Shown: positions 12,865-24,770 of the stretch, piece after piece
Position numbering within the stretch: position 1 is the first letter of the stretch
Layout of the letters: every line of letters starts with the position of its first letter
Assembly (NCBI GenBank): GCA_945643635.1
Contig: CALZFC010000045.1
Location: 3,291,501-3,355,500, forward strand
Source of the DNA: Allodiplogaster sudhausi
Lineage: Eukaryota; Nematoda; Chromadorea; Rhabditida; Diplogasteridae
Direction of reading: 5' to 3'
DNA length: 64,000 nucleotides
Notes under the pieces: generated by a model
The model's input: the letters and a program-made list of their open reading frames with translations, nothing else
Told to the model about the DNA's origin: nothing
The model's database searches: none
Position numbers and translations under genes: made by a program

Positions 12865-13109
12865 CGTAACCATGTTTTCTCATAAATCACACTAAAAAAT
12901 TTCCAGAGTCCTCCTTGATCCACCGTGAACAGAGCGTTTTCTACTGTTAGAGGACGATCACCGAAAAGTCGTTCACGAGATATGAGACATTTTACGTATT
13001 TTCGAATAGTTTTCAGCATATAGATAAAGGATATGCAAATGAAAGACCACAAAAAGGTTTCACATTCAAGTAAATGCACTTGAAAGTGCAACTTTTCAAT
13101 CAAATTCAT
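12865..13109 (-). CDS. Possible 5' exon of DUF288 copy 1, partly transposon-derived
   Basis: An open stretch starting ATG at 13109 ends in YEKTWLR at a donor (CG|GTAATA) and joins in phase to the acceptor at 12756 (CG|G, Arg). Codons before about 12950 lie inside the TTAA-flanked element 12951-13442; only the last 28 or so codons are outside it. Either the element interrupted an older 5' exon or it supplies a new start and a hydrophobic N-terminal segment (FLWSFICISFIYML). The ATG within MFRFSARF at 12764 lies across the splice acceptor and is an alternative start. Confidence 0.35.
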
Positions 13110-13442
13110 ATTGGTGTCTCATGTGGTGTATACATAACTAGGGTAAATTTACCATTGCGGGAAGACCAAATTTACAAAGGCATCGCGACTTTGACATTTC
13201 AGTGAGCTTAATAAAGTTTTTGTGTTAGTTTTTCTTTAAAAACTTTTAGCAAGAACAAGACAATATCAAAATAGTCAATCAGTATTGACATCCCGCTTTG
13301 GAAAAAAAACCCATGGATTTGGCAACAAGTGTCGCATGTGCGCCCGCTCTTACCGTACATTTCAGTTTGATTCGATGGACTTCCATTCGAGGTATTTGCA
13401 TGTTTGAACTCATATTAGTAAATTTTCGGTGATCGCCCTTCT
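12951..13442 (+). mobile_element. TTAA-flanked inverted-repeat element, copy 1 (about 492 bp)
   Basis: Right end TTTTCGGTGATCGCCCTTCT is followed by TTAA (13443-13446); left end GGACGATCACCGAAAA is preceded by TTAG/A at 12947-12951. The whole length aligns in reverse orientation with 27528-28022, for example around ATTCAAGTA and CCGTACATTT. TTAA target sites are typical of piggyBac-like elements, but no transposase is encoded. It sits at the 5' end of DUF288 copy 1. Confidence 0.8.
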
Positions 13443-13927
13443 TTAAATTTTACTCATAAAAATTTACAAAAGAAAAAATAAATAACATTTCGGTAGCCTT
13501 ACAGGGTAGATTGACAGATCAAATGGAAGTGGCAAGCTAACAGATATGTATAGTCATGTGACAAGTATTTCGAACGCTCATCGCAAAGGTCTACATTGAA
13601 ATTTTTACCCCAAAGAAACACCGTTCTCTTTTCAGATCGTTGGCATGACTTTCACTCTTGGCGGAGGCTTTCCTGTCGGAAAGGAGGTTTAACTAATTTA
13701 TTTCTCTTTGTTTATTTGTATCATTCTTGGAGTATATCACTGATATCAATGCCCCTTTCAGGGTCCCTTCGTGCACATGGGGGCCATCGTTGCCTCTCTT
13801 CTAACTAAAGCAACGTCCGCGTGTCGCTACAATGAATTCTTCTCCAACGAAGGCAGACAGATGGAGATGCTCTTCTCTGGCTGCGCCGTTGGAATCGCGT
13901 GCACTTTCTCAGCTCCTGCTGGGGGTG

Positions 13928-14037
13928 TTTCTCTCTTTCTCTCTCGCTCACTCACTCTCTCTCACTCTCTCACTCACTCTCTCTCACTCTCTCGCTCACT
14001 CTCTCTCTCTCTCACTCACTCTCTCTCCCACTCTCCT
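13928..14037 (+). repeat. CT-rich microsatellite in CLC copy B intron
   Basis: Imperfect (CTCT/CACT)n tract, expanded relative to the orthologous intron in copy A (3898-3959). Confidence 0.85.
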
Positions 14038-15235
14038 TGATGACTACGGTATTTATTTCCTGATCCAGGCGTGCTTTACGGTATCGAGTCAACGTCCCGC
14101 TATTTTGCTGTGAAGAACTACTGGAAGTGTTTCTTCGCAACGACTTGTTCTGCCCTTGTCTTCCGTTTCATGATGTATGCATTTGTTCCGCCAGAGATTG
14201 GTGAGATTTAAAAGATCTCTTTCTTTCAACATTCCCAATCTGCAGTTATCATTTATGAGATAAATACAATATGTTTTTGTAGCTGGAACAATCGTCGCCT
14301 ACTACCAAACTAATTTCCCAAATGAGGTTTAATCGCTTATGCAAATTGTTGAAACTTTTGAACGACGTCATGTTTTAGGTGTTCGTTGTAGAGGAGGTGC
14401 CATTCTTTGCTCTTCTTGGGTAAGAATTTAAGAAAGTTACTAATTTCAAAATCTATTAAAAAGAGAGATTCCTTGATTTCCAGAGTTCTCTGCGGGATCG
14501 TCGCGGCACTTTTCATCATTCTCCACCGATACGTCACCCTTTTCCGCAGTAAAAGTCGCATTTTCAAGATTCTCTTTTCCAAGAGGTCTGTTGGATTTGG
14601 CGACATGAACTATTCTGATTTTGTGCCATACTCGTGTGCATCATTTCTCATTAACAGGCCGATCCTGTTCACGGCACTCTTTTCTGTTCTAATTGGAATG
14701 GTGACGTATCCACTCGGACTTGGGCAATACTTTGCTAAAAAGGTTCTGCAGCATCAAAGTGTTCTAGAATATACCGCGTAATGTTGTTTTGTGCAGCTCA
14801 CGTACCGGGAGGCTCTCGTTGGCTTCATTTCTAATTGCACGACGTTAGCTGCGAACGGATCGGCCCAGGCTTGTCCAGAGGGAATGCTGAACCCGTGGAG
14901 AACGGAGGATGGCAACCTCAATCTGCTCATGTCACAGAGTCTCTACATCATTGTTTATGTAGGCATTCTTGCCATTCTTGAGCAAGTCTAATCTCTTTCT
15001 TCTCTGCAGTTCCTGCTCGTGGCGCAGGCCGTAACTCTCTTCGTGCCCTCAGGCATCTTCATTCCTTCCTTTGTCATGGGAGCCTGCGGAGGTCGCATGC
15101 ATGGGGAGGTAGAAATTCTTCCGTTTCCTCTTTATTGCTTACTCCCTTGAGGTAGTGCACATGCTCTTCCCGGACGGCGTTCATGGCCCCGATGGGCCTC
15201 AGATCTACCCGGGGCTCTACGCCGTCGTTGGTATC

Positions 15236-15402
15236 TCGCTCGCGCTCTCTCTCTCTCTCTCTCTCGCTCTCTCTCTCTCGATCTCTCTCTCTCACTTTCT
15301 CTCTCGCTCTCTCCCTCTATCTCTCTCACTCTCGTTCTCTCACTCTCTCCCTCTATCTCTCTCAATCTCGCTCTCTCTCTCGGCGTCTGTTTCTCTCTGA
15401 AT
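15236..15402 (+). repeat. CT-rich microsatellite in CLC copy B intron
   Basis: About 165 bp of CTCT-type repeats with interspersed CGCT and TATCT, more than twice the tract at the same intron of copy A (5197-5265). Confidence 0.88.
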
Positions 15403-17533
15403 TCCCAGAAACAGCCTTTGAATTGAGATTGAAAATGCGTAATGACAGGAGCTGCGGCGTACACGGGCGCGGTGACTCACTCTCTCTCGATTGCAGTGAT
15501 TGTTTGGGAGACAACCGGGCAGCTCTGTTCTCTGCTTCCCGTCTTGGTAGTGAATAGACGATTACTTTGAATTCTTAGCATATTACTTTCAAAAAATTTT
15601 TTCTTTTATAGATTGCTCTGATGATTGCGAATGCTGTTTCAAGTTTCCTACAGCCTTCCATATATGAGAGCATCATTATGCTCAAGAAGCTACCGTACCT
15701 AACTGACTTGCCGCCATCAAGAATCAGGTTCCGCCCCAAAGACTTTCTTAATTTGAGTAATTAACTCTTAAATGATCAGTGTTCATATCGTGAAAGTGGT
15801 CCGCGTCATGGTAAAGGATGTCGTTTTCATCTCAAAAGAGACAACTCATCGAGAATTACGTGAAATCCTACTTGCGACGCCGAAGCTACGAACGAGCCTA
15901 TCCTTTTGTCACTGACAACGGTTTACGCCTTTACTTCTGTTAACGAAAATATAAATAAAATTGTGTTAAGAATCGATTAATTTGCTGGGTTCGGTGATTA
16001 GAAAGTATCTGTGCTACTACCTCGAGCAGAAACTTGGAGCGGATACTTCTTTGTACGCCTCCTCTCGCCGCTCTGCAACGCCGTCTGAAATTCTGTTTCG
16101 AAAGTGATTTCTCTTTGTCTCCTTTTCAAATAAGAATCTTTTTTTCTGTAAAGATGTATATTCTACTTTTAATGATAACATCGATCGTCTAAAGGAGTTC
16201 GAGTTCGCCTGCGAAACCGCTGATGAATCGGAATCTCAGCGGCCACATTCTCCTCGCTAATTCTCCACTTGTCGAAGCATCCGCGCAGCGTTTGTATTTA
16301 CTGTATATTGATAAATTAATATAATTCAATTTTGCAGAGAATATCTTTGCGCCGAAACTTCTGCGCGACCTCTCCTCTCCAAAGAACATTGAGCAGACGG
16401 TGTGATGCTGTCCAATGATTACATTGAGAGCGATATTTCGTCACTAAATAATAAAAAAACCTTACATCTCTCAGACTTCGGGCAAAAAAAATTGATGAAA
16501 AAAATATTTAGATGACCGCGAGAGAACGCCTCGCTGCTCTCTCGTCTCGCATCTCATCAGTATGCTGCTATCGACTCCGCACCCTTCCAGCTCGTTAAGG
16601 GCACTTCTCTCTATAAGGTTTACCGCATTCTCGTCTACCTCTCTTTTCTCCCTTCTTTCTTTCTCCATTTTCTCTCTCGCTCCTTCTCTCCATTTCTATT
16701 TTTCTTCTTTCTCCCTTTCTCTCTTTTTCTATATCTCTCTCCAGACTCACACTCTCTTCTCTCTGCTCGCTCTTAGCCATGCTTATGTGACTGACCGCGG
16801 TCGCCTTGTGGGCGTCGTGTCACTGAAGGAGGTCTGTGAGTATTATTAGTAAACTGGAAGCAACTAGCTATTAGAAGATATAACTTATTTATGGAAAGTG
16901 ACGTCTCGATCTATTCAGCTGCGCAATACCTTCGGGCAGATCTACCTGAAGGGAGCTCTTCTGCGGCGGCGGGCGCGTACTCATTCCAGACTCGCGGCGG
17001 CTGAGAAAGCTGCGGCTGCCGCTTCTGCTCTCGGCGATGGCGACCTCCTCACAGCAGACAAGACAACCGGTTTGATCTACTTCATATCTATCTTTCATTT
17101 CTTTAAATTAAATATATAAATCGTCTTCAGATGTTGATGCATCTCGAGAAGGAGTTCTTTGTAAGCATGAGTAGAGATCAACAGCGACTGAATGCTTGTA
17201 GCCCATTTTTCACTTCAATTCTTTCCTGCTTCTCTAGGACATCGGACTAGTACTATGTTTTATATTTTATGCATACAAACACATGGGAAGACACCAGTGA
17301 ATGTCACCAGTGAAACAGGCAGCAGAATGATACTTATTTAAAGAATTGTATTCTAGAAGTCGCATAGTCTACTAGAAGATCACATCTATTTTGTGCCTCT
17401 CAAAGGCAACTGAATGATATACCTGCATCCGTGCAGATAAACATGTGATATATGTTTAGAGGCACGAACCAGTACTAAAACATGCAAAATGCCATAGAAA
17501 AAAAATATCATTATTAATGACAACCCTGTGTTT

Positions 17534-20500
17534 TTAATGAACATATCCTTTGAAAACAGTAATCGAGTTGTTGAAAGGAGCTCCGTCAATGAGAACCTGA
17601 ATGAGTTATCTTTAATTACCACTGTGTGCGTATAAAAGATTCATTGAGGAAGTTAGAGAAAGAATAAAACGAAAAAAAAAACAAAACCTCGATGAATGTC
17701 CTTAGAACAGAGTTACAGAATTTATCCTTCTGATCTGGGATTCTACCGTAGCCACTCATCTTTACAGGATGAAGGAGAACCTTGACAAAAAGAATATCAA
17801 TTCAAGAATGAGTATTCTCAAGATACCTTGGAAGCGTTCACGAATTTTTCCCATTTGCCACGCGAGCCACCCCAGAGGAAAGTTTGTGACGGCCGCCAAC
17901 TCAAAGAGACTTTTGCTACATTTATTTTGCTATACAAATTTTCATTTCTTAATTTTAATGACTCACCTGATATGCGGAATTGTATGGAGAAACTTGTTCA
18001 CGGCGATTTCATGAAAGAGTTGTCCCTCGTAGAACATCTAAAAAGAAACTATGCCTATTCCAAAACATCTTGTAGGTAAAGTTGATGAAAGTATCTCGTA
18101 TATACCTCCATGACTTGGTAGTGGTACGACATGTTAGCGACTGGGACATAATACCAGTCAGCGACCGCCCAGCCATCCAGAGTCGTGAACTCTTTCAGGG
18201 CATCTTCCGTGGAGTTCGAAGCTGTGAAATTCATGCGATAGAGCTGAAAAGTGGAACACTTATTGATAGTTACTTTCGGATGATTGTTTTTGTGATAGTT
18301 TCTTGTATGCTCGTTTTGTGAACTGACTCCGTCTGCATATCTCACGAGTGTCGCTTGTTTCTCCGCGTCTTTCGCGTACTTGACTCGGTAGAGGTTGGCT
18401 GTTGCATTGGCTGCATCCATTCCAATGCTCATTCCCCACCTAAAAAACCCCTTTTGTCCTGTGGTTATCTATCAGCCACAATAAAGTAGAAATAGCAGCT
18501 AAACCGACCATTGACCCCTCTGTCCCTCGTTGGCAATGCCCACGCAATGATTGATGATTCCAGCATCGAGTGGCTGCCAGAGATTGTAGATCAAATCATC
18601 CGAGAACATCACGTAGCCTAGGTAAAAGATACTCGAGATCAATCCCATGTCAGACAAATTCTAAAATAGCTCAATTTTAAAATAGATTCCACCCCTCGCC
18701 CCCACTCTGCCTGATGCTCCTTTCTAAAGTATCTTTAGAAAGTCGCCAACCATCAACATTCTGCAGTCTCATCTCATGGACACGATTCATGCAGATGTAG
18801 CCGAATTGTCCATACCTCATTTCTTGTCTTGAAATGTGGACGTAGCTTAACGGTGATCGTCGAGGTGGAAATCCGTCTGAAAGAGCATAATCACTTTTCT
18901 CTGGAATTCGTCGTCGACCTCTACACGTTTTGCATTACCCTCATTAATAGCTTCTGGATAGAAGGAGCTGCAAAAGATTGTGTGCGCGAAGAAGGGCTGG
19001 TAAAGGCGCTGGAGGATGCCCATGTTCGCGCCCCAGTTGAAGTTGTTCGTCAGGATCAGCACCTATCGGGGAAACATTTTTGTGTAAGAGCAGCGTTCTA
19101 TTTACACGTTTTCTTATCATAAGCATTTAGAAACCTTTAAAGTAACAGAACCTGTCTGGTTTTCTGCATGATATTCTCTTGGAGCAGCCATCTTTCTGCT
19201 ATTTTCTTGACTAACGGGAATCGTCCCTTCGTCCTTGGCATTGTTGTGCTAGTCGAGGTTGTTTCATTTGACTCGTCAAATAACTCGTCATCATAGTTTT
19301 TCAAATTATGGAATCCCATATCGGACCCGCACCAATCAGCGAGCTCGCCGAACATTTCAACCGCCTGTTCAGCTCGCTTGTATGCCTTCAATCAAATATC
19401 TAGCTTATTTTGATGTGGAGTGGGTTTTTAAGTGGCCAAGAAATGGATGAACCAACAGGTTGTTCGCTTGAAGCTGGCAGATCAAGATGGAGCTCAAGCT
19501 GGACTCGGCGACAATTCTTGAAGCGCTCCTTTAAAAAAGGCGGTCTAGCGAGAAGTCTGCGTTAGACAGATGGTAGGTTTATAACTGAATTACCTATTAC
19601 TGAAATATATAATGTATTGATTGAAAGTCAATCTCCTCACCGAATCATCATCAAGTGGATAGTCCGTTGAGTTTTCATTTGGGTTCTTTAGAGGTGGCAG
19701 TTGGTATCTGTTCTCATAAGCGGATTATTCATTGCTTGTTATTGTCAGAAGAACGAAGTGTTCATTTTGAATGTTCAAACTGATAGCATAGAGAAGAGTA
19801 TATAATTAGGAGAACGGATAATTGCCTCCCTGGAATGAGTGGAGAAGCGAACGAACCCAATGGTCTCCAGATCGCGAAGCCAATGCCTTGTCAAGGCGGC
19901 GTCTGCCGCTCCCCAGAATTCCCGCTCGGCAAAGGCGTCTGCTAGGTCCACCATGCATTCCTATAATACCTTTTAATGATTTCTCTCCGCCTCTCCTGCA
20001 TTTTCTTGTCATTATTGGCAGCTATATTTAATAATATATATTCAGTCAGTGCGAAGGAAACTTTCCATTCATTCTCACTGCTCTCTTTCACGTGTTGAAT
20101 GTTTAGTTTTGTTTTGGAAGTGAACGCAAGCATTCAGCCTGTTCAAATTAAAATCGCTTGTTGTGAACGTAATATAATATGCGGGTGGGAATTCTGCGTA
20201 CCGCGAGTGTTTGTTTGTCGCACGCCCAGTTGTCTAGAAAGTCAATGATGGCGCCAGACTTGAGATACACGTCACTGAAATTGCACTAGACTCATGCCAG
20301 CTTTTCACAAGAGAATCATTGATATGACTAGCCTTTCGCTTTCAAAGTCTTTGAGATAGTCGTGAGCATTGCGAATCTGGATCGCGTTGACCGGAGTGAA
20401 GGCAATCTCAAAATAAACACATTTAGCATCTTCATTGAACGATTGCAAATTCTCCGGTATCGCATAGAAAAATGAAAATTGAATAACCTCATCGCCCGCG

Positions 20501-22400
20501 AGATGCAGAATCTTCTGAGCAAAGAAGCTTCTCCAAATGTCAGTTGTGCGAAAAGAGACAGAAGTCGGAAGGAAGAGAGTATGGAAAGCGCGGAGGGAAA
20601 AGAGAGTGTTCTGAGAGTTCCATGGAGAGTACGTGCCTGCAAGAGAGTCAGAGAAGTTACAAGTTATTCCAGATAATTATATGAGAACAATAAAGGATGG
20701 ATACCACGGAACTTCTCATATTGCATTGTACTGAGAGAAATACGAACTATAACAAAGAACGTCTAATGTTTATTCTGCTGCAGTATTTTTGGCAACCGCT
20801 TTTCTCGTTTGCTTTCTTCTTTGCTAGAAGTGCACACAAACCTCTGGCGAGCGTGACGGGTGGCATTATATTATTGAAGCGTTCGTTAAGCCCCGCCGTG
20901 CTATGGGCGTGGAGGAGACGAAAGACTGCATCGACATCCGGGTCGTGGTGGACGAGGCCCTCAAGGGAAGGACAAACTCTCATCTTTCAAACGTCTTCTT
21001 ATTATTTCTTAAATGTCGCATATTGAACAACACAAGTGTCATTTGTTCGTTTTCAAATGCTAAGTTCCCACCTGCTGCACGGCAGCTCGCACGTGTTTAG
21101 TACAGAGACGGAGAGAGTCGTTGGCGGGCGAGTAAGACTAAGGTTAAAGAGAAGATAAGTTAACACTCCAACTTGCACGTTGACTGGAAACCTTGATATG
21201 TTCGAGTGGAAATCCCCTCGGCCACATTTCTCGCTGGCCAGCAAAGTAATAGGGATTGAAGAGACGACTACTAAACATTCTATGCTGACTAGAAGAAAGA
21301 AAAAAAAGCTTCATGCAAACCTCGAAGAGTTCGCCTCAATTTCCGACAAATGGAAACGTAGGCCAGAAACTTCGTCTTCGTAGTCGAACTGCTCAAGGCC
21401 TTTCCCTAAACGAAGGGAAGTCAAGAGGGAAAGAGAGTGAGTGAGAGAGAGAGAGAGAGAGAGATGACTGAGAGTCACACCAAACGGTTTGTTGTCATCG
21501 TCAGTGTCGTAGATCCACTTGGCTCCATTCTGGATGGCGTAGAGGTATCCGATGTTCTTTCTCGTGTAGCTGCCAAAGGGCGTATCCGAGAGGATACGGT
21601 AGCCAAGTTCCTCTTGCTTTTCAACGGATAGGAAGTGAACATCTGCGAAGAAAGCACATATTGTATTGTTAAATTAAATGAACCCTGAGATCTTGAACAT
21701 GACTATGGCAAGCATTACATTTCTCAAAATGTTTGCTTAGCTGGAGGGATTCCGAGGCACTATTTTATTTGGTCCTTTTCTGTGCGAGTTGTCTTCGCAT
21801 CATTACTTTACAGAAAGAGAAAACAAGGTGAATGTTGTAGATTTCTGATTTGTTATTCTGGGAAGCATAATGATCACTCCTGAGAAAACATTGATTTAGC
21901 TTATGGCGATGGGATATGGGCTGGATCGGCACGAAAAAAACATTAACCAGGGAGATGCCATTCTGCGGGTGTTTTCTTGTCGCCAACGACAACGAGAGTC
22001 CAGTCTGGAGACGCAGCGAGTCCCTAGCAAAGGAGAACATTTAGAATGATTGATTAGGGAAAACGTGTATGAAAGAAATCTGCTGGATTAACAAAATGAC
22101 CTAAATAAATCTGTTGACCAAAAGTAGAAACCTTAACATCCTCGGTTGGCAATTGGATTGAAGTAACGACAATCCACTTTTCCGTCCGCTTTCCTGTTGC
22201 TGTCCTATGACAAGGAAAGATTGTTTAATTTTCATGAGAGAAGAGCAAGAGACAGAAGAAATAAACCTGATGCCACGACGCTTTACGCTGGGAGAAGAGA
22301 AGTGGTCGAGGTCGAGATGTTGATAGAAGATTCCGTAGGCCAGCAACACCACAAACAGAGTGACGCAGCATCCAAAGCGATATTTTTGCAGCATTCTCAA
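17534..22400 (-). CDS. DUF288 / STELLO-like type II membrane protein, copy 2
   Basis: Paralog of copy 1 with the same exon order and the same domain landmarks: KWIVVTSIQLPTEDVK near 22160, DWTLVVVGDKKTPAEW near 21990, the acidic DTDDDNKPFG run near 21490, GQREMWPRGFPLE near 21210, GLVHHDPDVDAVFRL near 20965, YSPWNSQNTLF near 20630 and the terminal ITVFKGYVH ending at 17534. No stop or frameshift was found in the exons read. Homology to copy 1 stops at about 22413, so the 5' exon and the beginning of the anchor exon are gone. An in-frame Met (MLQKYRFG, 22394 or 22400) lies just before the membrane anchor and could give a shortened but still anchored protein. Whether a promoter remains is unknown. 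Several substitutions from copy 1 occur in the lumenal part (for example GIANEGQRG for GIDNEGQRG). Confidence 0.8.
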
Positions 22401-22548
22401 ATATTCTCTGAATTGACTGAACTGAGATTTTTTCTAGTGTTAAGTTTAACTCATAAAATTTAACAAAAGAAAAAGTAAATAGCATTTAGATAGCCGTACA
22501 GGGTATATTGACAGTATCAAATTGAAGGGGAAAGCTAACAGATATGTA

Positions 22549-23035
22549 CAGTACCGCCCAACATTTCAGGATTAATTAGATTAATTAGATTAATTTAAAT
22601 AATTTCAATTGGAATTTGAGCGATACTAGGCACTTTTAAGCAGTTTCTTGTGTCTGTTAGGGTGGTTTTTGACATGCTGAACAAGTACATACAGTCAGAT
22701 TTTAAAAATAATCCGAAATGGCCGTTTAAAAACGAATTCGGCAGTTTTTAGAAGGGCTCATGGCCGTGTTTTAGGTGACTTCGATAACACAAGACGACAG
22801 CACCTAAAAGACGGTCATGACCCTCCTAAAACCGGCCGAATTCGTTTTTAAACGGTCATTTGAGATTCTTTTTAAAATCTGACTGTATGTACTTGTTCAG
22901 CACGTCAAAAACCACCCTAACAAACACAAGAAACTGCGTAAAAGTGCCTAATATCGCTCAAATTCCAATTGAAATTATTTAAATTAATTTAATTAATCTA
23001 ATTAATTTATGTACCTGAAATGTTGGGCGGGACTG
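22549..23035. mobile_element. Palindromic MITE with TA target site (487 bp)
   Basis: Ends are CAGTACCGCCCAACATTTCAGG and its inverted partner CCTGAAATGTTGGGCGGGACTG, each flanked by TA. The arms stay complementary almost to the middle (about 22790), so the whole element is one long hairpin. CAGT ends with a TA target suggest the Tc1/mariner superfamily. It splits the unit-2 border sequence, which is uninterrupted in unit 1 near 13549, so it inserted after the duplication. No coding frame. Confidence 0.9.
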
Positions 23036-23074
23036 TATGTATGTACATATAGTCATGTCCCTACGCGTGACAAG

Positions 23075-23933
23075 CAATTCTCCTGAATTAGAAGTAAGCA
23101 ATAATAGGAGTCGATGGGGATCATTAATAGTGACTTCACCCACCAATAAAGGAGAACAAAAACTGAATTAGCAATCATCAAACATAATTTTCTAACAAAA
23201 TATGGTCCATGTCTCTACATATGTGTATGGTGAACAAAGAGATCGTATGCAAAACTTGACAATGTATAGAATAAATAAGGAAAGTTCGGGAGCAGCACAA
23301 CTTAATCCGTTCGACCGGATATTATGCTAGATTATGGAATAGTGAAGAAAAATGAGGGGGCTCGAGGCTGAAGGAGTATTCTCTCTCGCCATCTCGACTG
23401 TCGCTTCAGCTGGCGGAGTATGGGAGGTGGGCTGTCCTTATGCTTGGGGGAAGAGTGTTCATTCACAGAGACGCAGATGACAGAAGACTCTCTATAGTCG
23501 ATACGTGCAACAACAACCCGTGGCTTTGTACAAAGTTGGAGCGCCAATAATCATTCATATTGTTCACACATTTTGGACGTTATGAGCATAGCAAGTTTTT
23601 GGACTACGAAAGTTGAGAGACTTTTAGAGTGCTCGTAGCAACTAGACACCCACCATGCGCGTTGCTAAGAAACTTTGACCATTCCAAATACCTAGCCATG
23701 GTCTATTTTCGGGACATTTTCGGGTAGTTTTGGAACATTTACCCAGAAGGATCATTTCTTAGCATAACTGAAACATGTTTTACATATTTTGCTTCCTGAT
23801 CAGGAGTCTATAAGCCGAGGCACACGACACCCCTCAGAAGGCCAAGTTGAATAAAACCACCGAAATTGCTACCGAGAAATCTGAGCCGAGACTCACAAAC
23901 CTTTAAGGAAAAAAATAGTCTCTCTAGACAAAA
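23075..23933. other. Intergenic, no gene seen
   Basis: Follows the duplication. Mixed-composition sequence with no open frame supported by splice phase or family similarity. Confidence 0.5.
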
Positions 23934-24446
23934 TCACTGTTGATTCATATTGTACTTGCGGCGGAACTGCTTGGCGGCGCCGTTCGGACTGTTGCTCCAT
24001 TCGATCGTGATGCGGTCGTTGTTCGTGTCCTTCTGGAATTAATTATTAAAAGAGATTACTTTAAGCAGCCTTGTAACTCTAAGATTGTAATCGTATTGTT
24101 AACTATTAAATTAACTACTACTGCAACAGCCCGTAGGCAAAGGCCTTACAGGAGAGAGCAACGAGGACGTGCTCCTTAGGGTCCATGACACCGCTTGTTG
24201 GGTCGACATCCCGAAGCTTCATGTTCGTGGTTTTGAAGGCTCATCCGATACGACAGACGAATTGATGACCTAAGATGTTAAATATTATATCTTACTCCAA
24301 AAAGTAGGTATTTTTTTAATTAGGATAATTTAAAATTAACCGCTATATTGAATGGAACGAGAAAGTCTTATTGTTAGAACCTTGATGTGGTAGGTGTCGT
24401 CGTAAGGCGCATTGAAGTCGACCTTAGAATTTGGCGGAGTGGACAT
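23934..24446 (-). pseudogene. Major sperm protein (MSP) pseudogene, minus copy
   Basis: MSP is the nematode sperm cytoskeletal protein. Three MSP blocks are readable. Exon 24446-24381 encodes MSTPPNSKVDFNAPYDDTYH and ends in HIK. A second exon from 24269 starts VINSS and should continue ARRIG, but four bases are missing there and a TGA replaces the next tyrosine codon; beyond the break [20 protein letters not shown] is intact to about 24135. After an intron, the third exon (acceptor AATTCCAG, near 24036) gives [20 protein letters not shown] and then diverges, ending KYNMNQQ stop at 23934 instead of the conserved [17 protein letters not shown] tail. Frameshift, internal stop and lost C-terminus mark it as dead. 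Confidence 0.85.
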
Positions 24447-24770
24447 GTCGCCAGGAAGTGGAGAGGAGCAGAGAAGAGCTATTGTCAAAAGTTTGCAATC
24501 ACACGAATCAGAGATCAAATCTTCAAAATGTGTACTTGCAAATTTTACTGGAATTTTGAACTCCATTGAACTTCGTAAATGTAAATCTTCTCTGGGTACG
24601 TGCTCTGTTACATCAAGGTATCATTCAGCGCTTCCCTATCCCACCATTTATTCTCGGATTTACCCTCGTCCAGCTCTCGTTCCCATGTTATCTCATCCCC
24701 CGCATCCACATGGTTTATTTGTTGTTCCAAAGCCTCTGAGAATGTAAATTTAATTGATTCCCATGTTTAG

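Larger units (their letters stand above)
3537..13566. repeat. Segmental tandem duplication, unit 1
   Basis: About 10 kb that recurs in the same order and orientation at 13567-23074. It contains the 3' part of CLC copy A (plus) and DUF288 copy 1 (minus). The left breakpoint falls inside the CLC exon at 3476-3558; the right breakpoint is intergenic, just after the motif gtgacaag. Unit-specific insertions are the hAT-type element at 8474-8856 and the TTAA element at 12951-13442. Confidence 0.92.
13567..17174 (+). pseudogene. CLC chloride-channel gene, copy B (5'-truncated)
   Basis: Starts abruptly inside the exon equivalent to 3476-3558 of copy A (only its last 22 bases, to 13588), so it lacks the N-terminus, helices A to C and the GSGIPE motif. 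Downstream it keeps GKEGP (exon joined across 13690-13763), GIFIPS and the seven bases missing from copy A. It has its own damage: four extra bases near 15889-15895 shift the frame in the first CBS domain, and two bases are missing near 16551-16562 in the second CBS domain. The last exon ends in CKHE and TAG at 17174. No promoter or start codon can serve the truncated frame, so a channel is not expected. Confidence 0.9.
13567..23074. repeat. Segmental tandem duplication, unit 2
   Basis: Second copy of the block at 3537-13566. It ends after a copy of the unit-1 right-hand border (compare 13447-13565 with 22440-22546 plus 23038-23074), now interrupted by a 487-bp palindromic element. It lacks the hAT-type element and the stretch equivalent to about 12690-13446. 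Confidence 0.9.
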
